Positions 1 to 8,375 of a DNA stretch of 64,000 nucleotides are shown piece after piece; the first letter of the stretch is position 1, and each line of letters begins with the position of its first letter. The notes beneath the pieces were generated by a model. It did not search any database. It was not told the origin of the DNA and was given only the letters and a program-made list of their open reading frames with translations. This DNA comes from Muribaculaceae bacterium (GTDB lineage: Bacteria; Bacteroidota; Bacteroidia; Bacteroidales; Muribaculaceae): the NCBI GenBank assembly GCA_017505535.1, contig JAFVPD010000020.1, positions 1 to 64,000 of the forward strand. The letters run 5' to 3'. A program made the translations under genes and the position numbers.

Positions 1-41
1 CCGGAGGGGTATAAACGTAGAATGATGCTAATGCTCATCGT

Positions 42-161
42 AGTACCCCTCAGTCACTACGTGACAGCTCCCCTGCATCAAGTGAGCAGCTGATTGAGAC
101 AAAAGAACAGAAGAACAGATTTTCAGAGACAAAAATTATGTCATTTTGTTCTTATGTCCAA
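42..161. repeat. Intergenic repeat, copy 1
   Basis: This 120-bp stretch is almost identical to 288-408: it starts agtacccctcagtcactac and ends in a run resembling ttatgtc...cttatgtcc. A diverged relative on the opposite strand is visible near 59030-59150. No open reading frame is present. It is a dispersed intergenic repeat of unknown function; the rest of 1-673 outside the two copies holds only short A/T-rich text and a small hairpin (ctcctcctaaggtaggaggag, near 239-258). Confidence 0.75.
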
Positions 162-287
162 AAACAAAAAATTATGTTTTTTATGCCTAAAACTAAAGAT
201 TATGGTATCAAAGCTCCTCCACTAAAGTAGAAAAGCTCTCCTCCTAAGGTAGGAGGAGTACGGCGAAGCCGGGAGGTGGTATGATGC

Positions 288-408
288 AGTACCCCTCAGT
301 CACTACGTGACAGCTCCCCTACATCAAGTGAGCAGCTGATTGAGACAAAAGAACAGAAGAACAGATTTTCAGAGACAAAAAATTATGTCATTATGTTCTT
401 ATGTCCAA
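288..408. repeat. Intergenic repeat, copy 2
   Basis: Second direct copy of the repeat at 42-161, with only a few substitutions and a one- or two-base length difference in an A-run. Between the copies lies the small hairpin-forming motif at about 239-258 followed by cggcgaagccggga. The tandem placement suggests local duplication of a dispersed non-coding element. Confidence 0.75.
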
Positions 409-673
409 AGAAAAACTCACCTCTTAAGGTAGTGAGTGGGTATAAATAGTAACAAAAGCGCTCTTGTAACGCATTGAAAATAAATGTAGTATAAAAAGCG
501 AACTAAAAGCGAACTAAATTTTTTGTAAAAAACGTTCATCGTGATTATTTTTGCAAGGCAATACCAAAGAATAGTCGCAACAATGTGTGGTTATATATTT
601 TTTATGTAAAATCAAAACGATATTACCCATTTTAAGAGCCAATGAAGTATCAGTGATAATAAATAATAAAGTT

Positions 674-1270
674 ATGAAAATGATAATAAAACGTCTCCAT
701 CTCATTTTTGGTCTGATGATTGCAATACTTTTCATTCCATCATCAATTAAAGGTCAAACATATTTTAGTGTTTTAGAACCATATAAGTGTAAAATTCTTT
801 CTCCGAGATTCTTTAACACGATTGATTCAATAATCGATCTTGAAAAACTTCGCAAAACTCGAGAGTTCTATAATGTCTCATTAATTATTCACCCGAATAA
901 GTATGACCGTTCTGAATGGAGTGAAATTTCAGGAGAGGTGAATTTACGAGATATAGATGTGATTGTTAGTGTTTTTAAATCAGATATCCCGAGAGGGATA
1001 TATGCAGTGAAATATAAAAATAAAAAATTTATATTTAGAGAATGTGTTATTACAGACGTCTATCGGCCGACAAAAATTAAAGATTATATAATCAGCCAGG
1101 GGTTTTTTGCTGATAGGGACATCGATTGGTATATAAGGTTTCGTTATGGAGAGTATGCCGGTCACATGTATAAATCAACGGGGGAATTTCCCGCGCACGA
1201 TGATTGGGACCGTTATCCATGGGATTTTGACGAAAGCGCACCCCATGACACGATTAATTCAATCTATTAA
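674..1270 (+). CDS. Secreted hypothetical protein, candidate immunity protein
   Basis: The protein is 198 residues from ATG 674 (a second ATG lies at 680). It begins with a basic residue pair and a hydrophobic stretch ending in IKGQ, a plausible signal peptide cut near residue 26. I recognise no family. The mature part is rich in aromatic and charged residues and ends in an acidic, Trp/Asp-rich segment. It stands first in a series of same-strand small genes, and the Rhs cassette at 1297 starts 26 bp after its stop, so I infer that it could be the immunity partner of a lost upstream Rhs tip. It could equally be an unrelated exported protein. Confidence 0.6.
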   Translation: MKMIIKRLHLIFGLMIAILFIPSSIKGQTYFSVLEPYKCKILSPRFFNTIDSIIDLEKLRKTREFYNVSLIIHPNKYDRSEWSEISGEVNLRDIDVIVSVFKSDIPRGIYAVKYKNKKFIFRECVITDVYRPTKIKDYIISQGFFADRDIDWYIRFRYGEYAGHMYKSTGEFPAHDDWDRYPWDFDESAPHDTINSIY

Positions 1271-1296
1271 TTGTGATAACCTTCAATAAAATATTA

Positions 1297-1596
1297 CTCC
1301 AAATAAATACCTTAAATGTGTTTAATTATGAACCAAAAAGGATTTATATATACCGGCAACCTGTTGCAGACCGCCAACTATTACCCCTCGGGCGTGCCAT
1401 TTACCCTCATCGATGACGACCCCGTCACCGACCGGTTGCACACCGGCAAACCCTTCATCGACATGCAAGGACTCGGCTACTACGACAACAACGCCCGCTT
1501 TCTCGATATCTTGACCGGTAGCTTCATCTCCGTAGATTCCTTAGCAGGCAAATACCCCTCACTCACCCCCTACAACCACTGCGCCAACAATCCGCT
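1297..1596 (+). repeat. Rhs core repeat, copy 1
   Basis: A 300-bp segment is repeated at 2713-3012 with about eleven substitutions and no indels that I can find. It covers about 30 bp of leader, the start codon and the end of an Rhs core ending at the ...CANNPL hinge. Similarity stops abruptly at the hinge, where the two tips begin. The core is visibly richer in G+C than the tips. Confidence 0.9.
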
Positions 1597-2160
1597 GTCT
1601 TATGTTGACCCAGATGGTAAAGTGTTAAGAGATCAAAATGGAAATGTCGTTTATGTTACAGATCAAAGGCAAGAATTATATTACCATGAGGAAGTATCCT
1701 ATGCAATAGTTGAAATTGGGTATATATTTACAGATAATGAAATGCCGATTCAAGTACTAAATAATATTAACAAATTCCCAGGCTGGGATACTAATTGTCA
1801 TGGTTACAGTTTTGCAGACGGTAAATTTTGGATAAATCCAGATCAAACTGAAATATTACTAAAAAATGACAACTATATTTCTGTTGATATTGAAGATGCA
1901 AAAAAATGGATAAGATTATATATCATGGTTATGGTACATCAGCACAATTTGAACATTCTATGACAATTGTACGAACAAATGGTACATATCAAGGAACTAC
2001 TGTTTATGGATTGGGAGGATTAGAAACTACTCCAACGGCAAAAACAGCTCTTAATGGTTGGGATAATCCTCTGAATTCAGATATTGTTAGAAAATCCCAA
2101 CCCGATATCCCAATTAATCAAGATAAAATTGACGAACTTAAAAGAAAGATCTATGAATAA
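1316..2160 (+). pseudogene. Orphan Rhs core with Cys/His tip, frameshifted
   Basis: Translation from 1316 (or ATG 1328) gives about 100 residues of RHS-repeat-associated core with the motifs YYPSGVPF, GLGYYDNNARF and NPLSYVDPDG, which marks the usual start of a polymorphic toxin tip. The tip has an NCHGYSF motif. The frame then closes at 1963, but the +1 frame stays open from the A-run at 1900-1906 to TAA 2160 and supplies IIYHGYG and an EHSMTIV motif. One more A in the run would join them into a single protein of about 280 residues. The Cys...His layout resembles papain-like/NlpC-P60-type or DUF7689-like domains; this is a motif-level inference. It lacks the YD-repeat shell of a full Rhs protein. 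Confidence 0.7.
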
Positions 2161-2707
2161 ACTTGTTTATGTTTTGATGGCCTATTTGGTCGGAGTTAAT
2201 GTGATATCGTCACAATCTCAATCTCAGACTCAGACTCAGACTGAAGATGTTTATACGGTAATTCCATATAACGCAGCCAAAAAAAAATTGAATTTTATAT
2301 ATGCCGATTCATGTAGAATTGCAGTCGTTTACTCTGAAGATAATGATATTTTAGTGATGAGTTGTGGCGATTCATCATTTTCTGTTGAAGGAGTTAGACC
2401 AGGTCAGAAATTAGCAGAAAAATTGAAAGGTAAAAAGATTGAATATGTTAGCGGATGGGATTACTATATAAATATCATCGGAAATTGGTATGCTGGTTTC
2501 AGAACTACTTGGGTCGCTAATACTAAAATGCCCACAGATACATCAACAATCGCATATCTGTATTGGTTTAAGTTTAATTATGACCACCCATTTCACCACC
2601 CCGAATTAGATATTAAGCTCACAGAAGAGGAACTGAAAGAAATAGAAAAAGAAATAGAAGATTATCGACAAGCCCAAAGAAAAAACTTGAGGAAACTTGA
2701 GGAATAA
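2153..2707 (+). CDS. Exported hypothetical protein, candidate immunity protein
   Basis: I place the start at ATG 2153, which overlaps the stop of the preceding tip (ATGAATAA). This typical translational coupling gives a 184-residue product. It begins MNKLVYVLMAYLVG, a signal peptide likely cut after ISSQ, followed by a short SQ/TQ repeat (QSQSQTQTQT). The C-terminal 30 residues are strongly charged and probably helical. No family is recognised. Its overlap with an Rhs tip is the usual place for a cognate immunity gene, and an exported product would fit a toxin acting in the periplasm. Function is inferred from position only. Confidence 0.65.
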   Translation: MNKLVYVLMAYLVGVNVISSQSQSQTQTQTEDVYTVIPYNAAKKKLNFIYADSCRIAVVYSEDNDILVMSCGDSSFSVEGVRPGQKLAEKLKGKKIEYVSGWDYYINIIGNWYAGFRTTWVANTKMPTDTSTIAYLYWFKFNYDHPFHHPELDIKLTEEELKEIEKEIEDYRQAQRKNLRKLEE

Positions 2708-2712
2708 TATCG

Positions 2713-3012
2713 CTCCAAATAAATACCTTAAATGTGTTTAATTATGAACCAAAAAGGATTTATATATGCCGGCAACCTGTTGCAGACCGCCAACTACTAC
2801 CCCTCGGGCGTGCCATTCACCCTCACCGATGACGACCCCGTCACCGACCGATTGCACACCGGCAAACCCTTCATCGACATGCAAGGACTCGGCTACTACG
2901 ACAACAACGCCCGCTTTCTCGACATCTTGACCGGTAGCTTCATCTCCGTAGATCCCCTCGCCGGCAAATACCCCTCACTCACCCCCTACAACCACTGCGC
3001 CAACAACCCGCT
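2713..3012 (+). repeat. Rhs core repeat, copy 2
   Basis: Second copy of the 300-bp segment at 1297-1596, same strand and same boundaries. Identity ends at the NPL hinge. The shared leader before the start codon means that the duplicated unit includes sequence upstream of the coding region. Confidence 0.9.
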
Positions 3013-3269
3013 AACTTATATTGATATAAATGGTGATAGTATTGCAGTGTTAAATCTTGGAGGCATTATCGGACATTCAGCAATGTTGATACAAGATGAA
3101 AATAACAAGTGGAAATATTATTCTGTAAATGAAGATCTTTGAAGATATAGTAACTCCGTCCAATGGAACTTTTCCAGGGAGGCGAATAAAAATTATGCCA
3201 TATTTCCCCAACGATATATATAACACAATAAAAAACAACAACCCACATGGAAAAGAGTACAAGAAATAA
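2732..3269 (+). pseudogene. Orphan Rhs core with GHSA-type tip, frameshifted
   Basis: The first 95 residues match the other Rhs core almost exactly (GLGYYDNNARF, ISVDPLAGKYPSLTPY), and the tip then diverges: NPLTYIDINGD, IIGHSAMLI, WKYYSVNEDL. The frame stops at 3142. Removing one T from ctttgaa at 3137-3140 would extend it in frame through DIVTPSNGTFPGRR to TAA 3267-3269. The GHSA..I...W.YYS pattern is common in Rhs and other polymorphic-toxin tips, but I cannot name the catalytic family. The restored end overlaps the start of the membrane-protein gene at 3247, as expected for a toxin-immunity pair. Confidence 0.7.
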
Positions 3270-3582
3270 ACTTATTTTGTTAATGATTCAAATATATTGG
3301 ATTATAGTGAGCATAAGTATATATTCAGTAACAGGAGCCGGAATGGAAGATTTTTTACGTCCAATCGCATACATAATATTATTCTGTATCCTGATTTCTT
3401 TTTTCGTTAAAAGATATCATGTTATAGGTCTTATTCTATGTTGGGTGGCACTTTTATTAGATTTTGGATTTATGGGTGTGATTGCATTTATCGAACTTCC
3501 CTTTGTGTTGTATATCTTATTAGGAATAGTTATGATTTTAAACATCGTTACTTCTATTTATCTGGCTTATTGGTCAAAATAA
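3247..3582 (+). CDS. Small membrane protein, candidate immunity protein
   Basis: The 111-residue protein has four predicted membrane segments (about 8-28, 38-55, 60-80 and 86-108) and almost no soluble part. ATG 3247 lies inside the restored reading frame of the preceding Rhs tip, so the two genes would be translationally coupled. Small polytopic proteins next to Rhs or other contact-dependent effectors often act as inner-membrane immunity proteins. That role is inferred from position only; no family is recognised. Confidence 0.6.
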   Translation: MEKSTRNKLILLMIQIYWIIVSISIYSVTGAGMEDFLRPIAYIILFCILISFFVKRYHVIGLILCWVALLLDFGFMGVIAFIELPFVLYILLGIVMILNIVTSIYLAYWSK

Positions 3583-3776
3583 GGATATGTAGAAGCATTC
3601 CCAATTTAAGAAGTGTTTATCATTCTCACTCTATTAGCATTAGTTCATTTGAAGATGATGTTTCATTTGCCAAACAAATATCTAAAAATCAAGCATCCAA
3701 TAAATTTTATTTACCATCTTTTTTTATTTATCATGTGCCATCTAAACAACATAGGAAATATTATCCAGCCAAATAA
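3583..3776 (+). pseudogene. Rhs-type tip remnant with HSH...S..D motif
   Basis: In the frame ending at TAA 3776 the segment reads SVYHSHSISISSFEDD and then ...VSFAKQI, about 64 codons with no start of its own. The H-x-H-x5-S-x2-D spacing resembles the metal-binding JAB/MPN (JAMM) motif or DUF4329-like tips of Rhs proteins, though the canonical JAMM spacer is x7. It has no Rhs core, so it is probably a decapitated cassette. Its stop codon directly abuts ATG 3777. Confidence in the family is low; that it is coding-derived debris is more likely than not. Confidence 0.4.
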
Positions 3777-4365
3777 ATGGGATATTCCAAAAGTTCAACG
3801 TTACCTTCTTAGGATTATATTGGTATGTGCCACATTTTTGCCTATTACCTCTTTTGCTGAAGATATTATTGAGTATAATATACCCATCGTAAAAATTACG
3901 GAAATGGATTTGATTAACAAAATAGACTCAACTCTCTCCGTGGTTTTGACAGACAGCAAATACAATAATGGATATAACGCAGGTATGCGATCTCTAAAAT
4001 ACAATTATGTGCGTGTAAATTTTTCCTCAACACAATATTTACAAGGAATTACTCCTGATGACAATGTTAACTTAAACGATTCGTTAGGGACTTATGTCTT
4101 GATTTCAGTGACAAACAGGCCACTTGGACGCATTTCCAAAAATGACGAAAGTGAAGACCATTATTTTGCGTATAAAAATCGTCAATATTTATTTAGACAA
4201 GGAGACGGTATAGTATTGCATAAAACCGGGAGGATGAAAAAAGTTAGAGCATCAAAATCTCTTGATATAATATCTTTAATAGGAATTCAGTATGTATTTT
4301 TATATAAAAATGGTCAACTATCTGTCGTGACAGATGAAAACGTTTTATATGGAGTGAATGAATAG
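3733..4365 (+). CDS. Exported protein, candidate immunity, start uncertain
   Basis: The uninterrupted frame starts at ATG 3733 (210 residues). A more natural start is ATG 3777, placed exactly after the stop of the preceding tip remnant, but its frame ends after ten codons. Losing one A from the four at 3789-3792 would fuse it to the long frame and give MGYSK followed by VQRYLLRIILVCATF and a signal-peptide cut near SFAED. The mature part (about 175 residues) is not recognised. The gene is therefore either intact with an unusual N-terminus or freshly frameshifted. It occupies the immunity position of a third cassette. Confidence 0.5.
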   Translation: MCHLNNIGNIIQPNKWDIPKVQRYLLRIILVCATFLPITSFAEDIIEYNIPIVKITEMDLINKIDSTLSVVLTDSKYNNGYNAGMRSLKYNYVRVNFSSTQYLQGITPDDNVNLNDSLGTYVLISVTNRPLGRISKNDESEDHYFAYKNRQYLFRQGDGIVLHKTGRMKKVRASKSLDIISLIGIQYVFLYKNGQLSVVTDENVLYGVNE

Positions 4366-4370
4366 TTTGG

Positions 4371-4412
4371 GCAATGGCAATTAATCCAGACGGAATATTA
4401 ATAAGAAAATGA
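4371..4412 (+). other. Possible tail of a fourth lost tip
   Basis: After the stop at 4365, one frame reads AMAINPDGILIRK and ends in a TGA (4410-4412) that overlaps the next ATG (4409) as ATGA. Fourteen codons are too few to prove coding ancestry, but the ATGA junction matches the arrangement of the other cassettes here. Confidence 0.25.
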
Positions 4413-4834
4413 AAGAGATATTTTATATCATAGGTTCTGTATTTTGGTTGGTGCAAGGTCTATTTGCTTTTTGGCTTTGTTTTAAGTTTGACGATATTCT
4501 ATATGCAGGATTAATTGTTGGCCTAATTTTGGTAATAATCTCAGTCCTAAATTTTATAAGAAAAGGACTTCCTATGTTTTTGAGCATAATATTAATGCTT
4601 TATTCTGTTGGCCTTTTTGTATTTTGTATGATATTGATATCGGTTGGAGCCCCCAGATATAGTTATGTCGTTTGGCTTTTAATTTGTTTTCCGTGTATTA
4701 ATTTAATCCTTAGTTTAATTACTATACTTCGTAGCTTTATTAATTATGCAACGAAATGTCACCCATTAATTCGTCATAATTTTAACCCTCCCGTTAATCC
4801 TAAAAAATCCGATGATACTAAAAAGATTTATTGA
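4409..4834 (+). CDS. Small membrane protein, candidate immunity protein
   Basis: A 141-residue product with four predicted membrane spans (about 5-23, 30-50, 56-78 and 85-108) and a basic, Pro/Lys-rich cytoplasmic-type tail of about 30 residues. No family is recognised. It closes the same-strand series of candidate immunity genes and starts in an ATGA overlap with a short coding remnant. It is topologically similar to the product at 3247, although I see no clear sequence similarity. A membrane role is certain from composition; immunity is an inference from context. Confidence 0.6.
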   Translation: MKEIFYIIGSVFWLVQGLFAFWLCFKFDDILYAGLIVGLILVIISVLNFIRKGLPMFLSIILMLYSVGLFVFCMILISVGAPRYSYVVWLLICFPCINLILSLITILRSFINYATKCHPLIRHNFNPPVNPKKSDDTKKIY

Positions 4835-4876
4835 TATGATTCAATAGATTAACCATTCGTGGAATTAATAAACTTC

Positions 4877-7189
4877 TCACTTTAAAAATTTATCGGCGAT
4901 AAAAAAATGTCCGAGGGAAAATCCAAAATTCCAATTATCCGATGGATAGGACATATAATTGGAATAGGCTCTCAACGAGGCAAATGGCAAATTCAACACA
5001 AGAGAAACCTCTCCCATAAACTCCGGGTCGGAGAACCAACGACCATAATAGGGTTTAAAATTCTCGTTGTTTTCAACTATTTTTCGCATTGGCACAAAAC
5101 AATGAGCCTCACATCTCAACTGCAAATTTGACCCTATCTTTATAATCGGTTTTATTGATGCGGCCACAAAGGAATTTGCTCTAAAAGCAGGATTGAATGC
5201 ATTGTAGGACGACTCAGTCGGGTTATAGGCCGGAGCTTGAACTATTGATGCATAATAATTATCAATCAATTTCTTTGTTGACGCAAGTGCATTTAAACTC
5301 GTGCCAAGCGAGAACACGTTACCCATTGGAAAATAATTCTCAGCCTGCAATGATATTTGTCCCCACGATTGATTGTCATCAATCTTAGCATCAACATTAG
5401 CCGGATTATAATCATATTTGCCAAGCGCTCCAATAGCCGTCACGTTATAAAATGCTCCCGAAGTTGGGTAGGCAATAGCATTCAGTGTGTTATATTCATA
5501 CTCGGCTCTGATTTGTCCAAGATTATAACTGCATTTATCACGTTCTGACGTTGCAAAATCAAGCACATCGCTTTGATAAAACCGGTCATATAAATACCCA
5601 TAACCTACTCCTATGTCAAACTTTCCGCTACGCCCTGCCGCCAAACAATATGACAATCGGGCATATACCTCGGAATTTGTAATGAATGTGGGCATATTTT
5701 CTTCGTAGAAGAGGTTTTCACTCTCATAGAACTTGTGACGCGAAGCAACCACTTGCAATTTCAAATATGAGGGCACAGCCGAACGCATATACATTTTAGC
5801 ATTCATTTCTCCGGCCATATAGCTCTGCCCTATCCAGGCATTGAGAGAAGCATCAAATGAATTAAAACTAAGCGTGTTATAGCCTCCCGACATAAACAAC
5901 ATGCTATTGGTCGATGATGAGATATAACCTCCAAATCCTATTCGGTAACTATCCTTCACTCGTGCATTCAAGTCAAGGGCAAACAACCCATCTTTATCAT
6001 CATATAACGCATGAGGAATGAGATTACTCAATTTCCCCGGCGAGATGGCTCTATAATAGGCATCTTTGGCGCGTTCAAGGCCGAAAGTATCGGTTTTCCC
6101 TTTTGTAAACAGATATTCTATATAATCATTTTGTGATTTGCTACCTCCATTTGCATCTACCTTATCAAACAAAACATAGGGCGTTTTAGCCTTAAAGACA
6201 TTTCGTTGTAGCTCTCGCGATTTTAACGACACACGACTTTTAATGCGAGTTGATATTGTATCCATCATCTCCACTGCACGATTATACCCTACTTGATATA
6301 TTTCTTTGGCTTTTGGGAAATCAAGCAAACCAAAACGCTCAAGATTCAGCCTCATATAAATACCATCTTCATCACTTAGCGCAACAGTATTGCCTTGCAT
6401 AATCATATCCTCAAGTTGATCCATTACATCATTAGCCTTAGGTCCTGATTCGGGAGAAGATACATCTACGCCGATTATAATCGATGGGGCAAAATCCTCC
6501 TTCATCACATCAACAGGGAAGTTATCATATATACCTCCATCAAACATCAATACACCATTTATCTCAATTGGATAAAATACAACCGGAAAAGTCATTGACG
6601 CTCTTATCGCATCGCCAAGATCTCCATCACGGCATACAACTTTGCGCTTGTGGGTTACATCTGAGGCAACACATCTGAATGGAACATATAAATTATCAAA
6701 ATCTCCTCCACATTGAGCAGTATAGGCCGAAAATAGCTCCATAAATGCAAAATTCATGGGCAAAGGATTTATGAGACCTTGTGGCAAGATTGAATTAACT
6801 CGCGTCGAATCCTTGTCTCCTATATTAAATTTCATCAAAACCGGAGTCGGATCATCTTTTGCAAAATAATATGTGAGTTTTTCATCGATTTGCCCGGTTG
6901 ACCAATGAGCAAAATCGGGAGACTGAATCAATTCAAGCATTTCATCGGGAGTATAGCCTGCCGAATACAAACCACCTACTATAGCTCCCATCGATGTTCC
7001 GGCAATATAATCGATCGGTATATCATTTTCTTCCAAAGCCTTAATAACTCCTATGTGAGCTATACCCTTTGCGCCACCTCCACTCAGCACCAATCCCACC
7101 GACTGACGCGAGCTAACCTCTTCGGCACAAACCGATAAGGCTATAATTACACATAAAAACAGTTGAATTATGCGATGTTTCATCTTCAA
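4877..7189 (-). CDS. Patatin-like phospholipase with C-terminal outer-membrane barrel
   Basis: The 770-residue protein has a signal peptide (1-22), an N-terminal patatin domain with the oxyanion loop GGGAKG (37-42), the nucleophile elbow GTSMG (Ser66) and the catalytic DGG (Asp217). After a linker, the C-terminal half (about 400-770) is rich in alternating aromatic/polar strands and ends in FFIADKFLK, typical of an Omp85-type 16-strand barrel. This matches type Vd/PlpD-like proteins of Bacteroidetes, which hydrolyse lipids at the cell surface or periplasm. All catalytic residues are present. It is transcribed alone from the promoter at 7210-7240. Alternative start codons lie two residues further in. 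Confidence 0.9.
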   Translation of the reverse strand: MKMKHRIIQLFLCVIIALSVCAEEVSSRQSVGLVLSGGGAKGIAHIGVIKALEENDIPIDYIAGTSMGAIVGGLYSAGYTPDEMLELIQSPDFAHWSTGQIDEKLTYYFAKDDPTPVLMKFNIGDKDSTRVNSILPQGLINPLPMNFAFMELFSAYTAQCGGDFDNLYVPFRCVASDVTHKRKVVCRDGDLGDAIRASMTFPVVFYPIEINGVLMFDGGIYDNFPVDVMKEDFAPSIIIGVDVSSPESGPKANDVMDQLEDMIMQGNTVALSDEDGIYMRLNLERFGLLDFPKAKEIYQVGYNRAVEMMDTISTRIKSRVSLKSRELQRNVFKAKTPYVLFDKVDANGGSKSQNDYIEYLFTKGKTDTFGLERAKDAYYRAISPGKLSNLIPHALYDDKDGLFALDLNARVKDSYRIGFGGYISSSTNSMLFMSGGYNTLSFNSFDASLNAWIGQSYMAGEMNAKMYMRSAVPSYLKLQVVASRHKFYESENLFYEENMPTFITNSEVYARLSYCLAAGRSGKFDIGVGYGYLYDRFYQSDVLDFATSERDKCSYNLGQIRAEYEYNTLNAIAYPTSGAFYNVTAIGALGKYDYNPANVDAKIDDNQSWGQISLQAENYFPMGNVFSLGTSLNALASTKKLIDNYYASIVQAPAYNPTESSYNAFNPAFRANSFVAASIKPIIKIGSNLQLRCEAHCFVPMRKIVENNENFKPYYGRWFSDPEFMGEVSLVLNLPFASLRAYSNYMSYPSDNWNFGFSLGHFFIADKFLK

Positions 7190-7209
7190 TCATTTATCAA
7201 TATAACACT

Positions 7210-7240
7210 CAAAATTACAATATCTCCGCGACTGAAACAA
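7210..7240 (-). promoter_or_regulatory. Promoter of patatin gene
   Basis: On the minus strand TTG (7240-7238), 20 bp, then TAATTTTG (7217-7210). This fits the Bacteroidetes primary-sigma consensus and gives a leader of about 15-20 nt before ATG 7189. Confidence 0.6.
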
Positions 7241-7442
7241 AAATATCGACAATTATAACTAAATTTCAGTAAAATCTACAACATGATTATATGGATATCG
7301 TCGCAATATTAATTCCGATTTGAGTACACACATTGTCTTCATCTATCAGGACAATTTTATCACGCGCATATTTCTCGTAACAATAAACAGCACCAAACGC
7401 CATCATTAACAGTTTTTAAACTGCACAGTGCCGGGTTGAGTT

Positions 7443-7472
7443 TTGTGGTTCAAAATAAATTTCGTATCTTTG
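7443..7472 (+). promoter_or_regulatory. Promoter of rpoD
   Basis: TTG (7443-7445), 19 bp, TATCTTTG (7465-7472). Perfect fit to TTG-N19-TAnnTTTG, 26 bp before ATG 7499. The rest of the 7190-7498 gap contains the divergent patatin promoter and nothing else that I can identify. Confidence 0.7.
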
Positions 7473-7498
7473 CGTGTTTAATTCTTGGTAAACAGAAG

Positions 7499-8359
7499 AT
7501 GAGACAATTAAAAATTACCAAATCAATCACCAATCGCGAGAGTGCGTCGCTTGACAAATACTTGCAAGAAATTGGACGAGAAGACCTTATCACAGTTGAA
7601 GAAGAGGTTGAACTCGCTCAACGCATCAAGCAAGGCGACCAAGCGGCCCTCGAAAAACTTACACGTGCCAACTTGCGCTTCGTTGTATCTGTAGCTAAAC
7701 AGTATCAAAATCAGGGACTAAGTCTCCCCGACTTGATCAATGAAGGAAATCTTGGCTTGATTAAAGCGGCACAAAAGTTTGACGAGACCCGTGGTTTCAA
7801 ATTCATCTCCTACGCAGTGTGGTGGATACGTCAGTCAATTCTTCAAGCACTTGCCGAGCAGTCACGTATCGTGCGCCTTCCTCTCAATCAAGTGGGATCG
7901 CTCAACAAGATAGGCAAAGCACTATCTAAATTTGAGCAAGAAAACGAGCGCCGTCCGTCACCCGAAGAGCTTGCCGAACAACTTGATGTACCCGTTGAAA
8001 AAATTGCGGACACTTTAAAAGTTTCCGGTCGCCACATCTCAGTAGATGCGCCTTTCGTTGAAGGCGAAGACAACAGTCTTCTTGATGTATTGACCAACGA
8101 CGATTCTCCAATGGCCGATTCAGGACTCACTCAAGAGTCTTTGTCTAAAGAGGTTGACAGAGCATTGCGTCAGCTCCACGAACGTGAGCGCGAAATCTTG
8201 AAGATGTTCTTCGGTATTGGCTGTCAAGAAATGACACTCGAAGAAATTGGTGCAAAATTTGACCTCACACGTGAACGTGTACGTCAAATCAAAGAAAAGG
8301 CGATTCGCCGACTTAAAGGTCAGAAGAGCCGACTTCTAAAGACATACTTAGGCTCATAA
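7499..8359 (+). CDS. rpoD: Primary RNA polymerase sigma factor RpoD/SigA
   Basis: A sigma-70 factor of 286 residues from ATG 7499. The frame is open to 7436, but the upstream ATG falls in the promoter, and [10 protein letters not shown] is the usual Bacteroidetes N-terminus. Region 1.2 ([11 protein letters not shown]), region 2 with the RPOSC motif ANLRFVV...[12 protein letters not shown] and [10 protein letters not shown] (-10 binding), region 3 and region 4 with a C-terminal HTH ([13 protein letters not shown]) are all visible. The long N-terminal region 1.1 of proteobacterial RpoD is absent, as in the phylum. It directs core polymerase to housekeeping promoters of the TAnnTTTG type, including its own. 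Monocistronic, followed by a strong terminator. Confidence 0.97.
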   Translation: MRQLKITKSITNRESASLDKYLQEIGREDLITVEEEVELAQRIKQGDQAALEKLTRANLRFVVSVAKQYQNQGLSLPDLINEGNLGLIKAAQKFDETRGFKFISYAVWWIRQSILQALAEQSRIVRLPLNQVGSLNKIGKALSKFEQENERRPSPEELAEQLDVPVEKIADTLKVSGRHISVDAPFVEGEDNSLLDVLTNDDSPMADSGLTQESLSKEVDRALRQLHEREREILKMFFGIGCQEMTLEEIGAKFDLTRERVRQIKEKAIRRLKGQKSRLLKTYLGS

Positions 8360-8375
8360 ATCTCGAGCATAATTG

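Noticed and set aside
3066..3262. Two minus-strand frames of 60 codons over the second Rhs tip
   Set aside because: They overlap the tip and the start of the membrane-protein gene and have no start context.
4854..4877. Possible degenerate right end of the MITE-like element (attcgtggaatt...)
   Set aside because: Only about 12 bases match the right-end region at 22120-22140 and no left end is found.
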